Assembly (NCBI RefSeq): GCF_000517425.1
Contig: NZ_CP006569.1
Location: forward strand, 1,984,001-2,048,000
From: Sodalis praecaptivus
GTDB lineage: Bacteria > Pseudomonadota > Gammaproteobacteria > Enterobacterales > Enterobacteriaceae
Length of the DNA stretch: 64,000 nucleotides
Direction of reading: 5' to 3'
Below, one piece after another: positions 18,569-27,713 of the stretch (positions are counted from its first letter, which is position 1; every line of letters begins with the position of its first letter). The notes beneath the pieces were generated by a model. The model did no database searches, was not told the DNA's origin, and saw only the letters and a list, made by a program, of their open reading frames with translations. Position numbers and translations under genes: made by a program.

Positions 18569-19060
18569 ATGAAAAAACAACAATTTTACGCTGAATTATT
18601 GCAAGATATGTCGGCACTCCTTGAGGGCGAAACGCATTTTATCGCCGCGCTGGCCAACGTCAGCGCCTTACTTTATGAACGTCTGGAAGGGGTGAACTGG
18701 GCCGGTTTTTATTTACTCGAGGGTGATATACTTGTGCTCGGGCCCTTTCAGGGCAAGGTTGCCTGCGTGCGCATCCCGCTGGGTAAAGGCGTCTGCGGCA
18801 CCGCGGCGGCGGAAAACCGGATTCAGCGTATCGGCGATGTGCATGCTTTTCCAGGCCATATTGCCTGCGACGCCGCCAGTAACGCGGAAATCGTATTGCC
18901 TATCACAATCGATGAACGCGTGGTGGGGGTTTTGGATATCGATAGCACGATTTATCAACGCTTCGATCAGGATGATGAAGATGGACTGAAGGCGGTGGTG
19001 GATTACCTCTGCCGGCAGTTGGGAACCACCAATCTGCGCAAATTTATCACTAATACTTGA
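18569..19060 (+). CDS. msrC: Free methionine-(R)-sulfoxide reductase MsrC
   Basis: A 163-residue GAF-domain enzyme that reduces free Met-R-sulfoxide. The three redox cysteines of the family are present at 66 (KVACVRI), 76 (GVCGTA) and 100 (HIACDAASN). The segment AENRIQRIGDVHAFPGHIAC is typical. It acts in the cytosol with thioredoxin. It is followed by proQ on the same strand about 100 bp later, as in E. coli. Confidence 0.95.
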   Translation: MKKQQFYAELLQDMSALLEGETHFIAALANVSALLYERLEGVNWAGFYLLEGDILVLGPFQGKVACVRIPLGKGVCGTAAAENRIQRIGDVHAFPGHIACDAASNAEIVLPITIDERVVGVLDIDSTIYQRFDQDDEDGLKAVVDYLCRQLGTTNLRKFITNT

Positions 19061-19161
19061 TAATGATATACGGATAACGTGGCATTTGCCGATGGCGTCA
19101 TTATAATGACGCCTGTTCATGCCTGCGCTGGTTGGCAAACCCGTTGTAATCAGGAAAATTC

Positions 19162-19839
19162 ATGGAAAATCAACCTAAGTTGAACAGCAACAAAGAAGTC
19201 ATTGCCTTTCTGGCGGAGCGTTTCCCGCTCTGTTTCACGGCCGAAGGTGAAGCCAGGCCGCTTAAGATCGGTATTTTTCAGGACCTCGTTGAACGGGTTC
19301 AGGGCGAAGACAATATCAGCAAGACGCAACTGCGTTCCGCATTGCGCCTTTATACTTCAAGCTGGCGTTACCTTTATGGGATAAAGCTTGGCGCGCAGCG
19401 CGTTGATCTCGATGGTAATCCCTGCGGCGAGCTGGAAACGCAGCATGTTGAACATGCGCGCAAACAATTAGAGGAAGCCAAGGCCCGCGTTCAGCTTCAG
19501 CGCGCCGCCCAGCAGGCGAAGAAACGCGAAAATGGCGAGGCCGTTGCGCCGCGTCGTCCCGCTGCGGCCAAGCGGCCCGCTAAGAGTGACGCCGTCACGC
19601 CTCGCAAACCCCGTCCCAAACAAGAACGTCCTGCGTCTGCCCCCAGGCAACCGGCGCCGGTCGTCAAAACCGTGCCTGTCACCGATATTTCCACGTTGCA
19701 AATCGGCCAGGCTATCAAAGTCAAAGTGGGTAAAAATCCCATGGACGCAACCGTCATGGAAATCGCCAAAGAAGGGGTACGAGTGCAGCTCTCTTCCGGG
19801 ATGGCTTTGATAGTACGCGCAGAACACCTGCAGTTCTGA
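19162..19839 (+). CDS. proQ: RNA chaperone ProQ
   Basis: A 225-residue ProQ/FinO protein. The N-terminal FinO-like RNA-binding domain spans about residues 1-120 ([23 protein letters not shown], then [18 protein letters not shown]). A basic Pro/Lys/Arg-rich linker (about 120-170) leads to the C-terminal Tudor-like domain (about 175-225). ProQ binds structured small RNAs and mRNA 3' ends. It lies 19 bp upstream of prc, as in E. coli. Confidence 0.97.
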   Translation: MENQPKLNSNKEVIAFLAERFPLCFTAEGEARPLKIGIFQDLVERVQGEDNISKTQLRSALRLYTSSWRYLYGIKLGAQRVDLDGNPCGELETQHVEHARKQLEEAKARVQLQRAAQQAKKRENGEAVAPRRPAAAKRPAKSDAVTPRKPRPKQERPASAPRQPAPVVKTVPVTDISTLQIGQAIKVKVGKNPMDATVMEIAKEGVRVQLSSGMALIVRAEHLQF

Positions 19840-19858
19840 TACGGAGGCCAACCAGGGC

Positions 19859-21898
19859 ATGAACACATTTGTCAGAGTCGCCATGATGGCGGGGGCGCTG
19901 CTGGCGGGCGGGGCGATGGCGAAAGACGACATCACCCGCGCCGATCAGATCCCGGCGTTGAAAGAAGAAGCACAGCAGCAAACGGTGAGCCAGCGGGTCA
20001 GCGCGCGTTTTACGCGGTCGCACTATCGCCAGTTCGATCTGGACGGGGCGTTCGCCGGCAAAATTTTCGACCGTTACCTCAACATGCTCGACTACAGTCA
20101 CAATGTGTTGCTGGCGTCAGATATTGCGCAGTTCGCCGCCCAAAAATCACAGCTGGCCGATGAGCTTAAAAGCGGTAAGCTGGATTTGCCGTATGCGATG
20201 TACAACCTGGCGGAGAAACGCCGGTTTGAGCGTTATCAATATGCGCTGGCGCAGTTGGCGAAACCGATGGATTTCAACGGTAACGGCGCCATTGAAATCG
20301 ACCGTAGCAAAGCCCCCTGGCCCAAGACCACCGCTGAGCTCGACGCGCTATGGGATGCCAAGGTGAAGTATGACGCGCTGAATCTCAAGCTTACCGGCAA
20401 AGACGAGAAAGAGATCCGCGACATTTTAACCAAGCGCTATCAGTTCGCCATCCGGCGGCTGGCGCAAAGCAATAGCGAAGACGTTTTCCAGCTGATCATG
20501 AACGCTTTCGCCCATGAGATCGATCCGCACACCAATTACCTTTCCCCGCGCAACACCGAGCAGTTCAACACCGAGATGAGCCTGTCGCTGGAAGGCATCG
20601 GTGCGGTGTTGCAAATGGACGACGATTACACGGTGATAAACTCGCTGGTGCCGGGCGGCCCGGCGGCCAAAAGCAAAGCCATTACCGTTGGTGATCGCGT
20701 GGTGGGCGTAGGCCAGACCGGCAAACCGATGGTGGATGTGATCGGCTGGCGGCTGGATGACGTGGTGTCGCTGATAAAAGGGCCGAAGGGCAGCAAAGTG
20801 CGCCTGGAAATCTTGCCTGCCGGTAAGGGTACCAAAACCCGTATCGTCACCGTTACCCGCGAGCGTATTCGGCTTGAGGATCGGGCGGTGAAGATGTCGG
20901 TGAAAACCATTGGCAAAGAAAAAGTCGGCGTTTTGGATATTCCCGGTTTTTATGTGGGCCTGACCGATGATGTCAAGGTGCAACTGCAAAAGCTGGAAAA
21001 ACAGAACGTGCAAAGCGTCATTATCGATTTGCGCGCCAACGGCGGCGGTGCGCTAACCGAAGCCGTATCGCTATCGGGACTGTTTATTCCCAGCGGGCCG
21101 GTGGTGCAGGTGCGCGATAACAACGGTAAAATCCGCGAGGACAGCGATACCGACGGTATTGTCTACTATAAAGGACCGCTGGTGGTGTTGGTGGACAGGT
21201 TCAGCGCCTCCGCGTCGGAGATCTTCGCCGCGGCGATGCAGGATTATGGCCGGGCGCTGGTGGTCGGCGAGCCGACCTTCGGCAAAGGCACGGTACAGCA
21301 ATACCGTTCGCTGAATCGCATCTACGATCAGATGCTGCGCCCGGAATGGCCGGCGCTGGGGTCTATCCAATACACTATCCAGAAATTTTACCGGGTCAAC
21401 GGCGGCAGCACGCAGCGTAAAGGCGTGGTGCCGGATATCATCATGCCCACCGGCACTGAAACCGTCGAAACCGGCGAAAAATTTGAAGATAATGCGCTGC
21501 CCTGGGACAGCATCAACGCGGCCACCTATACCAAGGCCGGCGATTTGAAGCCGTTCTCGGCCGAGTTGCTCAAAGCGCATCAGGCGCGCATCGCCAAAGA
21601 TCCTGAATTCCAATATATCCAACAGGATATCGCGCGTTTCCACGCCCTGAAGGAGAAACGCAATTGGGTCTCTCTCAATCTCGCCCAGCGGGAGAAGGAG
21701 AATCACGAGGATGATGCTATCCGCCTTCAGCGCACCAACGAGCGGCTGGTGCGGCAGGGTAAAAAACCGGTGAAGAATCTGGAATCCATCCCCAAGGATT
21801 ATAAAGAGCCGGATCCCTATCTGGATGAAACGGTGCAAATTGCGCTGGATCTCGCCCATGCCGAGGCCAGCCAACCCGCCGCCCCGCCGGCGGGGTAG
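19859..21898 (+). CDS. prc: Tail-specific periplasmic protease Prc
   Basis: A 679-residue C-terminal processing protease. It has a signal peptide (residues 1-21), a PDZ domain (about 240-325) and the catalytic block RFSASASEIFAA with nucleophile Ser near 451 and the general-base Lys in FGKGTVQ near 476. It degrades periplasmic proteins by their C-terminal tails, including peptidoglycan enzymes with NlpI in E. coli. Length matches E. coli (682). It is followed by a perfect terminator. Confidence 0.97.
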   Translation: MNTFVRVAMMAGALLAGGAMAKDDITRADQIPALKEEAQQQTVSQRVSARFTRSHYRQFDLDGAFAGKIFDRYLNMLDYSHNVLLASDIAQFAAQKSQLADELKSGKLDLPYAMYNLAEKRRFERYQYALAQLAKPMDFNGNGAIEIDRSKAPWPKTTAELDALWDAKVKYDALNLKLTGKDEKEIRDILTKRYQFAIRRLAQSNSEDVFQLIMNAFAHEIDPHTNYLSPRNTEQFNTEMSLSLEGIGAVLQMDDDYTVINSLVPGGPAAKSKAITVGDRVVGVGQTGKPMVDVIGWRLDDVVSLIKGPKGSKVRLEILPAGKGTKTRIVTVTRERIRLEDRAVKMSVKTIGKEKVGVLDIPGFYVGLTDDVKVQLQKLEKQNVQSVIIDLRANGGGALTEAVSLSGLFIPSGPVVQVRDNNGKIREDSDTDGIVYYKGPLVVLVDRFSASASEIFAAAMQDYGRALVVGEPTFGKGTVQQYRSLNRIYDQMLRPEWPALGSIQYTIQKFYRVNGGSTQRKGVVPDIIMPTGTETVETGEKFEDNALPWDSINAATYTKAGDLKPFSAELLKAHQARIAKDPEFQYIQQDIARFHALKEKRNWVSLNLAQREKENHEDDAIRLQRTNERLVRQGKKPVKNLESIPKDYKEPDPYLDETVQIALDLAHAEASQPAAPPAG

Positions 21899-21908
21899 CA
21901 ACGTCATC

Positions 21909-21935
21909 AGGCGCCTTAACCGGCGCCTTTTTTTT
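21909..21935 (+). terminator. Rho-independent terminator of proQ-prc
   Basis: A perfect 7-bp stem AGGCGCC/GGCGCCT with a TTAACC loop and an eight-T tail, eleven bases after the prc stop. Confidence 0.92.
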
Positions 21936-22090
21936 CGCCGCCTCTCAAGGAAGGGGGCAAAAAGTTTAACAAAATGTAAAGTTATGTCTTTTTAGCGACT
22001 TATCGACGCCTAATGCTTGAAAAACGCCGCCAAGACCCTAGATTAACGTTACGCAATAGGCGTGATTATTTCCGAGGAACCTGACATTTT

Positions 22091-22972
22091 ATGATGCGTA
22101 TCGCTCTTTTCCTGCTCACTAACCTGGCGGTGATGGTGGTGTTCGGTATTGTACTGAGCCTCACCGGGATCCAGTCCTCCAGTGCCGCCGGATTAATGAT
22201 AATGGCCGGGCTGTTTGGTTTCGGCGGAGCCTTCGTTTCGCTGTTAATGTCAAAATCCATGGCGCTGCGCTCGGTCGGCGGCGAAGTGATTGAGCAGCCG
22301 CGCAATGAAACCGAACGTTGGCTGCTCACTACCGTTCGCCAGCAGGCGCAGCAGGCCAATATCTCCATGCCGCAGGTGGCGCTTTATCACGCGCCCGATA
22401 TCAACGCTTTCGCCACCGGCGCCCGGCGTGATGCCTCGCTGGTGGCCGTCAGCACCGGTCTGCTGCAAAACATGAACCGCGACGAGGCCGAGGCGGTCAT
22501 CGCCCACGAAATCAGCCACATCGCCAACGGCGATATGGTGACCATGACCTTGATCCAGGGCGTGGTGAACACCTTCGTTATTTTCGTCTCGCGGATCCTG
22601 GCGCAGCTGGCGGCGGGGTTCATGTCGTCGGATCGCGACGAGGGTGAAAGCGGCAATGGCAACCCGCTGGTCTATTTTGCCGTCTCCATGGTGCTGGAAT
22701 TGGTGTTCGGGGTACTGGCGAGCATCATCACCCTGTGGTTCTCGCGTCACCGCGAATTCCACGCCGATGCCGGTTCAGCCAAGCTGGTGGGGCGTGAGAA
22801 AATGATCGCGGCGCTACAGCGGTTGAAGACCAGTCATGAGCCGCAGGAAGCCAGCAGCATGATGGCGTTTTGCATTAACGGCCGCAACAAGACGTTCAGC
22901 GAACTGTTTATGTCCCATCCCCCGCTGGATAAACGGATTGAAGCACTGCGTTCCGGCGCCTACCTGAAATAA
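22091..22972 (+). CDS. htpX: Membrane zinc metalloprotease HtpX
   Basis: A 293-residue M48 protease. Two N-terminal membrane helices come first, then the zinc motif HEISH (139-143), a further hydrophobic pair around residues 155-220, and the distal Glu in [14 protein letters not shown]. It degrades misfolded inner-membrane proteins. In E. coli it is under Cpx control; a sequence about 125 bp upstream (GTTTA and GTAAA seven bases apart) loosely resembles a CpxR site, but this is weak. It is convergent with yebQ, with a bidirectional terminator between. Confidence 0.96.
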   Translation: MMRIALFLLTNLAVMVVFGIVLSLTGIQSSSAAGLMIMAGLFGFGGAFVSLLMSKSMALRSVGGEVIEQPRNETERWLLTTVRQQAQQANISMPQVALYHAPDINAFATGARRDASLVAVSTGLLQNMNRDEAEAVIAHEISHIANGDMVTMTLIQGVVNTFVIFVSRILAQLAAGFMSSDRDEGESGNGNPLVYFAVSMVLELVFGVLASIITLWFSRHREFHADAGSAKLVGREKMIAALQRLKTSHEPQEASSMMAFCINGRNKTFSELFMSHPPLDKRIEALRSGAYLK

Positions 22973-23189
22973 GGCGCGCCGGCAGGGCCGCCGCCGAGGA
23001 GGGGATGTCGCCCCTTGCGATGGCGCCCTGCAAACCGCCGAACGTCGGTCGGTTACCGCTCATGACTTAGCCCCCCAGGACGTCGGCCGGGAAACGGCGA
23101 TGCTTCAAACCGTGCGGTCGGCTAAAAAACGGCAAGAGGTGCAACTGTCCGGTAACCGACCAAACCTGCCCGGACGCGCGGCAACCTCT

Positions 23190-23221
23190 AAAAAATCCCC
23201 CACGGCGCGGGGATTTTTTTT
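23190..23221. terminator. Bidirectional terminator between htpX and yebQ
   Basis: An A-run plus CCCC pairs with GGGG plus a T-run, giving a stem of about 10 bp with an 8-base loop. The A and T tracts on both sides let it serve both converging genes. Confidence 0.85.
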
Positions 23222-23261
23222 GCCCGACACGCCAATCCATTCGACATTTGCGGCGCCGCGT

Positions 23262-24647
23262 TTATTTCCCCACCGCCTGCTGGGGGTTGGCCTGGGTTAT
23301 ACGCAGCGAACTGACCAGCGCGGCGCCGGCGGCGAACACGCCCGCCAATACCAGCGAGGTGTGCGTACCGCTGTCGCCGAACAGGTTAAACATTAACGCC
23401 ACCAGGGCGGCGCCGCTGGTTTGGCCGAACAGGCGGGCGGTGCCCAGCATGCCGCTGGCGCCGCCGCTGCGGTTGCGCGGCGCCGAGGTGATGATAGTGT
23501 GATTGTTAGGGGACTGGAATAACCCAAAACCGGCGCCGCACAGCATCATCCGCCATATAATCTCGCCGTCGGTCGGCGCGGCCGGCAGCCAGGCCAGGGA
23601 GAATAGCCCCGCGGCAAATAGACTCATGCCGATCCCCCCCAACAAACCCGCGTGTACTCGGCCGATCAAGGCGCCGGCCAGCGGGGCGAAAACCATGGTC
23701 GCCAGCGGCCAGGGTGTAAGCAACAGGCCTGTTGCGACCTCGGTGCGGCCCAATACGGTTTGCAGGTAAAACGGCAGCGATACCATGGCCAACATTTGGG
23801 CGCTAAAAGAGCAGATAGACGTACACATGGACAGGGAAAACAGCGGGATACGCAGCAGGTCCACCGGCAGCAGAGGCCAGCGCTGGCGCAGCTGGTGGCG
23901 GACGAACAGGGCGCCCACCGCGATGGCCAGACACAGCTCGATGACGATCCAGCGGCCGTTGACCTGCTGGGCGAAACCGCTCAGGGCGGAAAGCAGCAGG
24001 CCGAAGGTCAAGGCATTCATCAGCGCGCTGGCGGCGTTAAAGCGCTGGCCGCTGTTCTTCTGCGGGTTACCCGGCAAGAACCGGTGTCCCAGCCACAGGG
24101 CGAAGAGGCCGATGGGCACATTGATGGCGAACAGCCACTGCCAGCTGGCCACCGATAAGACGCCTGCCGCTACCGTGGGGCCGGCAGCGGTGGACACCGC
24201 TACCATCAGGGTATTGATTGCCATACCGCGGCCGAGAATACGCTGCGGATAGATGATCCGAATTAGCGCGCCATTGATACTCATCACCGCTGCGGCGCCG
24301 AGGCCCTGTAGGACGCGGGCGCCAATCAACATCCACAGACTGTCGGACAGCGCGCACAGCAAAGACATCAGGCTGAACACCGCCAGACCGCATTGATAGA
24401 CACGCCGGTACCCGTAAATATCGCCGAGGCTGGCGAAGGATAGCAATGAAACGATAATCGCCAGTTGATAGGCATTGACCACCCAAATCGATGCAGCCGG
24501 ACTGGCGTGGAGTTCACGAGCAATGGTGGGCAGGGCAACGTTGGCGATGGCGCCATCCAAAACCGCAATGGAGACGCTCAGCACAATCGTCAGAATGGCT
24601 CCGTAGCGCTGCGGCCGGGGAACGCCGTCATGGTCGATGTGGGTCAT
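23262..24647 (-). CDS. yebQ: MFS exporter YebQ (DHA2 family)
   Basis: About 461 residues with fourteen predicted membrane segments, a DHA2 (EmrB/QacA-like) drug:proton antiporter. Blocks AVLDGAIANVALPTIA, SIWVVNAYQ, GDIYGYRR and GAGFGLFQSPNNHTIITSAPRNRSGGASGMLGTAR (quoted in part) match E. coli YebQ. The ATG at 24647 is chosen because YebQ homology begins there; 25 upstream residues are unrelated. The substrate is unknown. It is divergent from kdgR, as in E. coli. Confidence 0.94.
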   Translation of the reverse strand: MTHIDHDGVPRPQRYGAILTIVLSVSIAVLDGAIANVALPTIARELHASPAASIWVVNAYQLAIIVSLLSFASLGDIYGYRRVYQCGLAVFSLMSLLCALSDSLWMLIGARVLQGLGAAAVMSINGALIRIIYPQRILGRGMAINTLMVAVSTAAGPTVAAGVLSVASWQWLFAINVPIGLFALWLGHRFLPGNPQKNSGQRFNAASALMNALTFGLLLSALSGFAQQVNGRWIVIELCLAIAVGALFVRHQLRQRWPLLPVDLLRIPLFSLSMCTSICSFSAQMLAMVSLPFYLQTVLGRTEVATGLLLTPWPLATMVFAPLAGALIGRVHAGLLGGIGMSLFAAGLFSLAWLPAAPTDGEIIWRMMLCGAGFGLFQSPNNHTIITSAPRNRSGGASGMLGTARLFGQTSGAALVALMFNLFGDSGTHTSLVLAGVFAAGAALVSSLRITQANPQQAVGK

Positions 24648-24861
24648 TAAGGTTCGTTCGTCCGTAAAAGCCTTTACTGTAACACTTTTGTTGCAGCCGG
24701 CGAGGTGCGTTTCGCGCGGCAAATGTAATAAATACTAACTAACGCGCAACGCGGCTTAACCGCCATTGCGCATTGCGCAGGCTGCGGCCTTGCCATTATA
24801 CTAAAAATCATGTTCTATTTTTTTTAAAACACAAAACTGCTCTTACAGGATACTTATTAAC

Positions 24862-25653
24862 ATGGCGATAGCAGAAGTCGACCGGCAACCCGATTCGGTG
24901 TCGTCGGTATTGAAGGTGTTCGGCATCCTCCAGGCGCTGGGGGAAGAACGTGAAATTGGCATTACCGAACTGTCGCAGCGGGTCATGATGTCGAAAAGTA
25001 CCGTGTACCGCTTCCTGCAAACGATGAAATCCCTGGGTTACGTCGCGCAGGAAGGCGAATCGGAAAAGTATTCCTTAACGCTTAAGCTGTTTGAGCTCGG
25101 CGCGAAAGCGCTGCAAAACGTCGACTTGATTCGTATCGCCGACATTCAAATGCGGGTGCTATCCAACCTCACGCGAGAAACCATTCACCTCGGTGCGCTG
25201 GATGAAGACAGCATCGTCTACATCCATAAAATCGATTCGCTGTACAATTTACGCATGTATTCGCGCGTTGGCCGCCGTAATCCGCTCTACAGTACCGCGA
25301 TTGGCAAAGTGTTACTGGCCTGGCGTGACGTCACTGAGGCGAGCGATATTCTGGCTGATGTGATCTTCACCCGCAGTACGTCCCGCACCGCCGCCAGTCG
25401 AGAAGCGCTGTTGCCGGAGCTGGAGCAGGTGCGCGCGCAGGGGTTCGGCGAAGATAACGAGGAGCAGGAGGAGGGGCTGCGCTGTATCGCGGTACCGATT
25501 TTTGATCGCTTTGGCGTTGTCATTGCCGGCCTGAGCATCTCGTTTCCCACGATCCGCTTTTCCGAAGAGGCCAAAAATGATTATGTCAAAATGCTGCACG
25601 ACGCGGCGCGCGCCATCTCCCGCCAGATAGGCTACCACGACTATCCGTTTTAA
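24862..25653 (+). CDS. kdgR: IclR-family regulator KdgR
   Basis: A 263-residue IclR repressor. The winged helix covers about residues 15-75 (IGITELSQRVMMSKSTVYRFLQTMKSLGY quoted in part), followed by the effector domain with GRRNPLYSTAIGKVLLAW. KdgR responds to 2-keto-3-deoxygluconate and represses pectate/uronate breakdown genes in related bacteria. Its place next to yebQ is conserved. No pectinolytic genes are in this window. Confidence 0.95.
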   Translation: MAIAEVDRQPDSVSSVLKVFGILQALGEEREIGITELSQRVMMSKSTVYRFLQTMKSLGYVAQEGESEKYSLTLKLFELGAKALQNVDLIRIADIQMRVLSNLTRETIHLGALDEDSIVYIHKIDSLYNLRMYSRVGRRNPLYSTAIGKVLLAWRDVTEASDILADVIFTRSTSRTAASREALLPELEQVRAQGFGEDNEEQEEGLRCIAVPIFDRFGVVIAGLSISFPTIRFSEEAKNDYVKMLHDAARAISRQIGYHDYPF

Positions 25654-25719
25654 CCCCTCAAAGACCGAACCGGTGCGTTTGATCCGCCGGTTCGGATGCA
25701 CACGCATAAAGGAAAAGAA

Positions 25720-25968
25720 ATGACACAATCCCTTACTGAAAACCAGGAACTGGTGTCCGATCTGGTTGCCTGTCAGCTGGTAATCAAACAGATTCTGGAC
25801 GTTATCGATATCATCGCGCCGGCGGAGGTGCGCGACAAAATGTCCGCGCAGTTGAAAAACATTGACTTTGGCACCCATCCCGCCGCCCGTGACCCCATTA
25901 CGCGGCGCGCGATTGAGAAAGCCATTGCCCTTATTGACATGAAGTTCGAGCGCGCCTCTCCCCACTAA
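25720..25968 (+). CDS. Small DUF2594 (YecF-like) protein
   Basis: An 82-residue soluble, mainly helical protein ([19 protein letters not shown] start). The ENQEL...[12 protein letters not shown] pattern recalls the DUF2594/YecF family. Function unknown. It follows kdgR by 66 bp on the same strand and starts at an ATG with a strong AAGGAAAAG ribosome site; an upstream ATG at 25696 has none. Confidence 0.65.
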   Translation: MTQSLTENQELVSDLVACQLVIKQILDVIDIIAPAEVRDKMSAQLKNIDFGTHPAARDPITRRAIEKAIALIDMKFERASPH

Positions 25969-26081
25969 AAGCCGCTACGTGGCCGCGTCTCGCCCTGGGC
26001 GCGACCCGTTTAATTTACCCGTGTATTTTCTTACTTAAAAATCATTTCATTGAAAACTAAATGAGGTACTGTTATCTCTCG

Positions 26082-26098
26082 TTTAAGTTTAAGCGGAT
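26082..26098 (+). promoter_or_regulatory. Possible PhoP-type direct repeat upstream of mgrB
   Basis: The stretch CGTTTAAGTTTAAG contains overlapping GTTTA half-sites, and TGTTA lies 11 bp before the first GTTTA. PhoP boxes are GTTTA-like repeats 11 bp apart, and mgrB is PhoP-activated in E. coli. The match is partial. Confidence 0.3.
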
Positions 26099-26133
26099 AA
26101 CATTAGTTGATTAGGCATTTCAGGAATAGGGTT

Positions 26134-26277
26134 TTGAAAAGAGGCACAACGATTAAACTGGTCGCGATTCTGCTGCTCTGTTTGGCTCTTTGGCTGTCGG
26201 CGCTGAATAGCTTTTGCGATCAGGGAGGGGATTTTTTCAGCGGCATGTGCCTGGTGACCAAATGGATGCCTTGGTAA
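26134..26277 (+). CDS. mgrB: PhoQ feedback micropeptide MgrB
   Basis: A 47-residue small membrane protein, the same length as E. coli MgrB. Residues about 8-22 form one membrane helix (LVAILLLCLALWLSAL). The family signature follows: FCDQGGDFFSGMC (two periplasmic Cys that form the essential disulfide) and a C-terminal PW. It binds PhoQ and limits its kinase activity. The start is TTG (26134), preceded by AGGAA; the E. coli gene also uses a non-ATG start. It sits between kdgR and yebO as in E. coli, with yobH missing. Confidence 0.93.
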   Translation: MKRGTTIKLVAILLLCLALWLSALNSFCDQGGDFFSGMCLVTKWMPW

Positions 26278-26369
26278 CGTCTGTTAACAGGCAAATTTTG
26301 TCAGCGGGCTACTAAGTCGGCCGTGGAGTGATAAGATAGCCACTGGTTCAATGAGTGGCAGGTCAGTTC

Positions 26370-26639
26370 ATGAATGAGTTGGGAGTTAACAGCCTGAATA
26401 TCGCAATCGCCGTGGCGTCCGTCGCGGTATTCGTCATCGTACTGGTGGTCTGGTTTTTTTTGAACCGTGCCAGTGTCAAAGCGAACGAGCAGATAGCTCT
26501 GCTAACCGAACTTCTCGAGCAACAAAAGCAGCAGACCGAGCTGTTGGCAAAACTCACCCGGGGAGACCCGCCCAACCCGGCTTCAACCCCCGTTCCCGGC
26601 GAACCTATCATGTTTAAGGATTTTATCGCCGAACGTTAA
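26370..26639 (+). CDS. yebO: YebO family small membrane protein
   Basis: An 89-residue protein with one N-terminal membrane helix (residues about 10-30, IAIAVASVAVFVIVLVVWFF) and a cytosolic coiled coil (ANEQIALLTELLEQQKQQ). It ends in DFIAER, like the LVAER of E. coli YebO. The role is unknown. The ATG at 26370 aligns with the E. coli start; the region between residues 65 and 80 is proline-rich. Confidence 0.88.
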   Translation: MNELGVNSLNIAIAVASVAVFVIVLVVWFFLNRASVKANEQIALLTELLEQQKQQTELLAKLTRGDPPNPASTPVPGEPIMFKDFIAER

Positions 26640-26726
26640 TCCCCCGACGCGCCTGACCCCGCCGGCTTGTGAACGGCGGTTTATCCCTTTGCGTTGTCCG
26701 CCCCTGACAGGGAGAGTGCAAAAACC

Positions 26727-27713
26727 ATGAGCAAGCCCAATCGCTGGTATGATTCCACCAAATCTCACCATACACCCACCGGTTTTACCAATCCCGATAT
26801 CTCCCAGCGCGATCCCGGGGCGCTGAAACGCTGGCGGGAGGAGCGCAAGGCGCAAGGGCTGCCGCGTCCGCCCGGCGAGGGTTATGAAGCCTTTGTCCGC
26901 CAGTGGTGGCAAAAAGCGGATTTTAGCGGCGATGAAGACGCCGTCTGGTGGCTGGGCCATGCCTGCCTACTGCTGCGGGTGGGCGGGCAGCATATCCTGT
27001 GCGACCCGGCGCTGGGCCAGCGCGCCTCACCGCTGCCGTTTGCCGGTCCCCTGCGCAAAACGCCGTTGGCGGCAACCATCGCCGAATTGCCCAATATTGA
27101 TTGGGTGTTGTACTCCCATAATCATTACGACCATCTTGACCGTGGCACGCTGCGGCGGCTGTTAAAACGCTTTCCCGCGCTGCGGGTCGCGGCGCCATTG
27201 GGCATGGGCGCTTGGTTGCGCCGACACGGCGTCAAGCACGTGGCCGAATGCGACTGGTGGGATGCGCTCACGGCGCCGGCGTTCGCGCTGCACTGTACCC
27301 CGGCACGGCACTGGAGCATGCGCTCGCTCTGGGACCGCAACCGAAGCTTATGGTGCGGCTGGGTGGTGTCCACGCCGCGCTGGCGTTTTTTCTTTTCCGG
27401 CGACAGCGGCTATACCCCGCGGTTGGCGGAAATTGGCCAACGCCTGGGGCCGTTTGACGCGGCGGCGTTGCCCATCGGTGCCTATGCACCAGAATGGTTC
27501 ATGGCGGAAAGTCATATGAGCCCCACCGAGGCGGTGCGTTTTTATCAGGAACTTCAACAGCCCCGGGTGATCCCGATTCATTGGGGGGTGTTCGAGCTGG
27601 CGGATGAATCCCTTGACGAGCCGCCGCGCGAGTTACTGCGTGCCCAGCGCGAGGCGGGCGTCAATAATGCCGATTTCGCGGCGCTAAAGATCGGCGGTAA
27701 GATCACGCTATGA
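26727..27713 (+). CDS. Metallo-beta-lactamase fold hydrolase (NAPE-PLD/RomA-like)
   Basis: About 328 residues. The zinc motif SHNHYDHLD (HxHxDH) lies near residue 130, and further ligands are in TPARHWS, FSGDSGYT and PIHWG. It is similar to N-acyl-phosphatidylethanolamine phospholipase D and the RomA family of outer-membrane-related hydrolases. The substrate is unknown, possibly a lipid. No signal peptide is seen. It is not part of the E. coli block here, so it was gained or kept between yebO and yobF. The ATG at 26727 is used. Confidence 0.85.
   Translation: MSKPNRWYDSTKSHHTPTGFTNPDISQRDPGALKRWREERKAQGLPRPPGEGYEAFVRQWWQKADFSGDEDAVWWLGHACLLLRVGGQHILCDPALGQRASPLPFAGPLRKTPLAATIAELPNIDWVLYSHNHYDHLDRGTLRRLLKRFPALRVAAPLGMGAWLRRHGVKHVAECDWWDALTAPAFALHCTPARHWSMRSLWDRNRSLWCGWVVSTPRWRFFFSGDSGYTPRLAEIGQRLGPFDAAALPIGAYAPEWFMAESHMSPTEAVRFYQELQQPRVIPIHWGVFELADESLDEPPRELLRAQREAGVNNADFAALKIGGKITL

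Noticed and set aside
21960-21985. A CpxR site upstream of htpX
   Set aside because: GTTTA and GTAAA seven bases apart is only a loose match; too weak to list as a feature.
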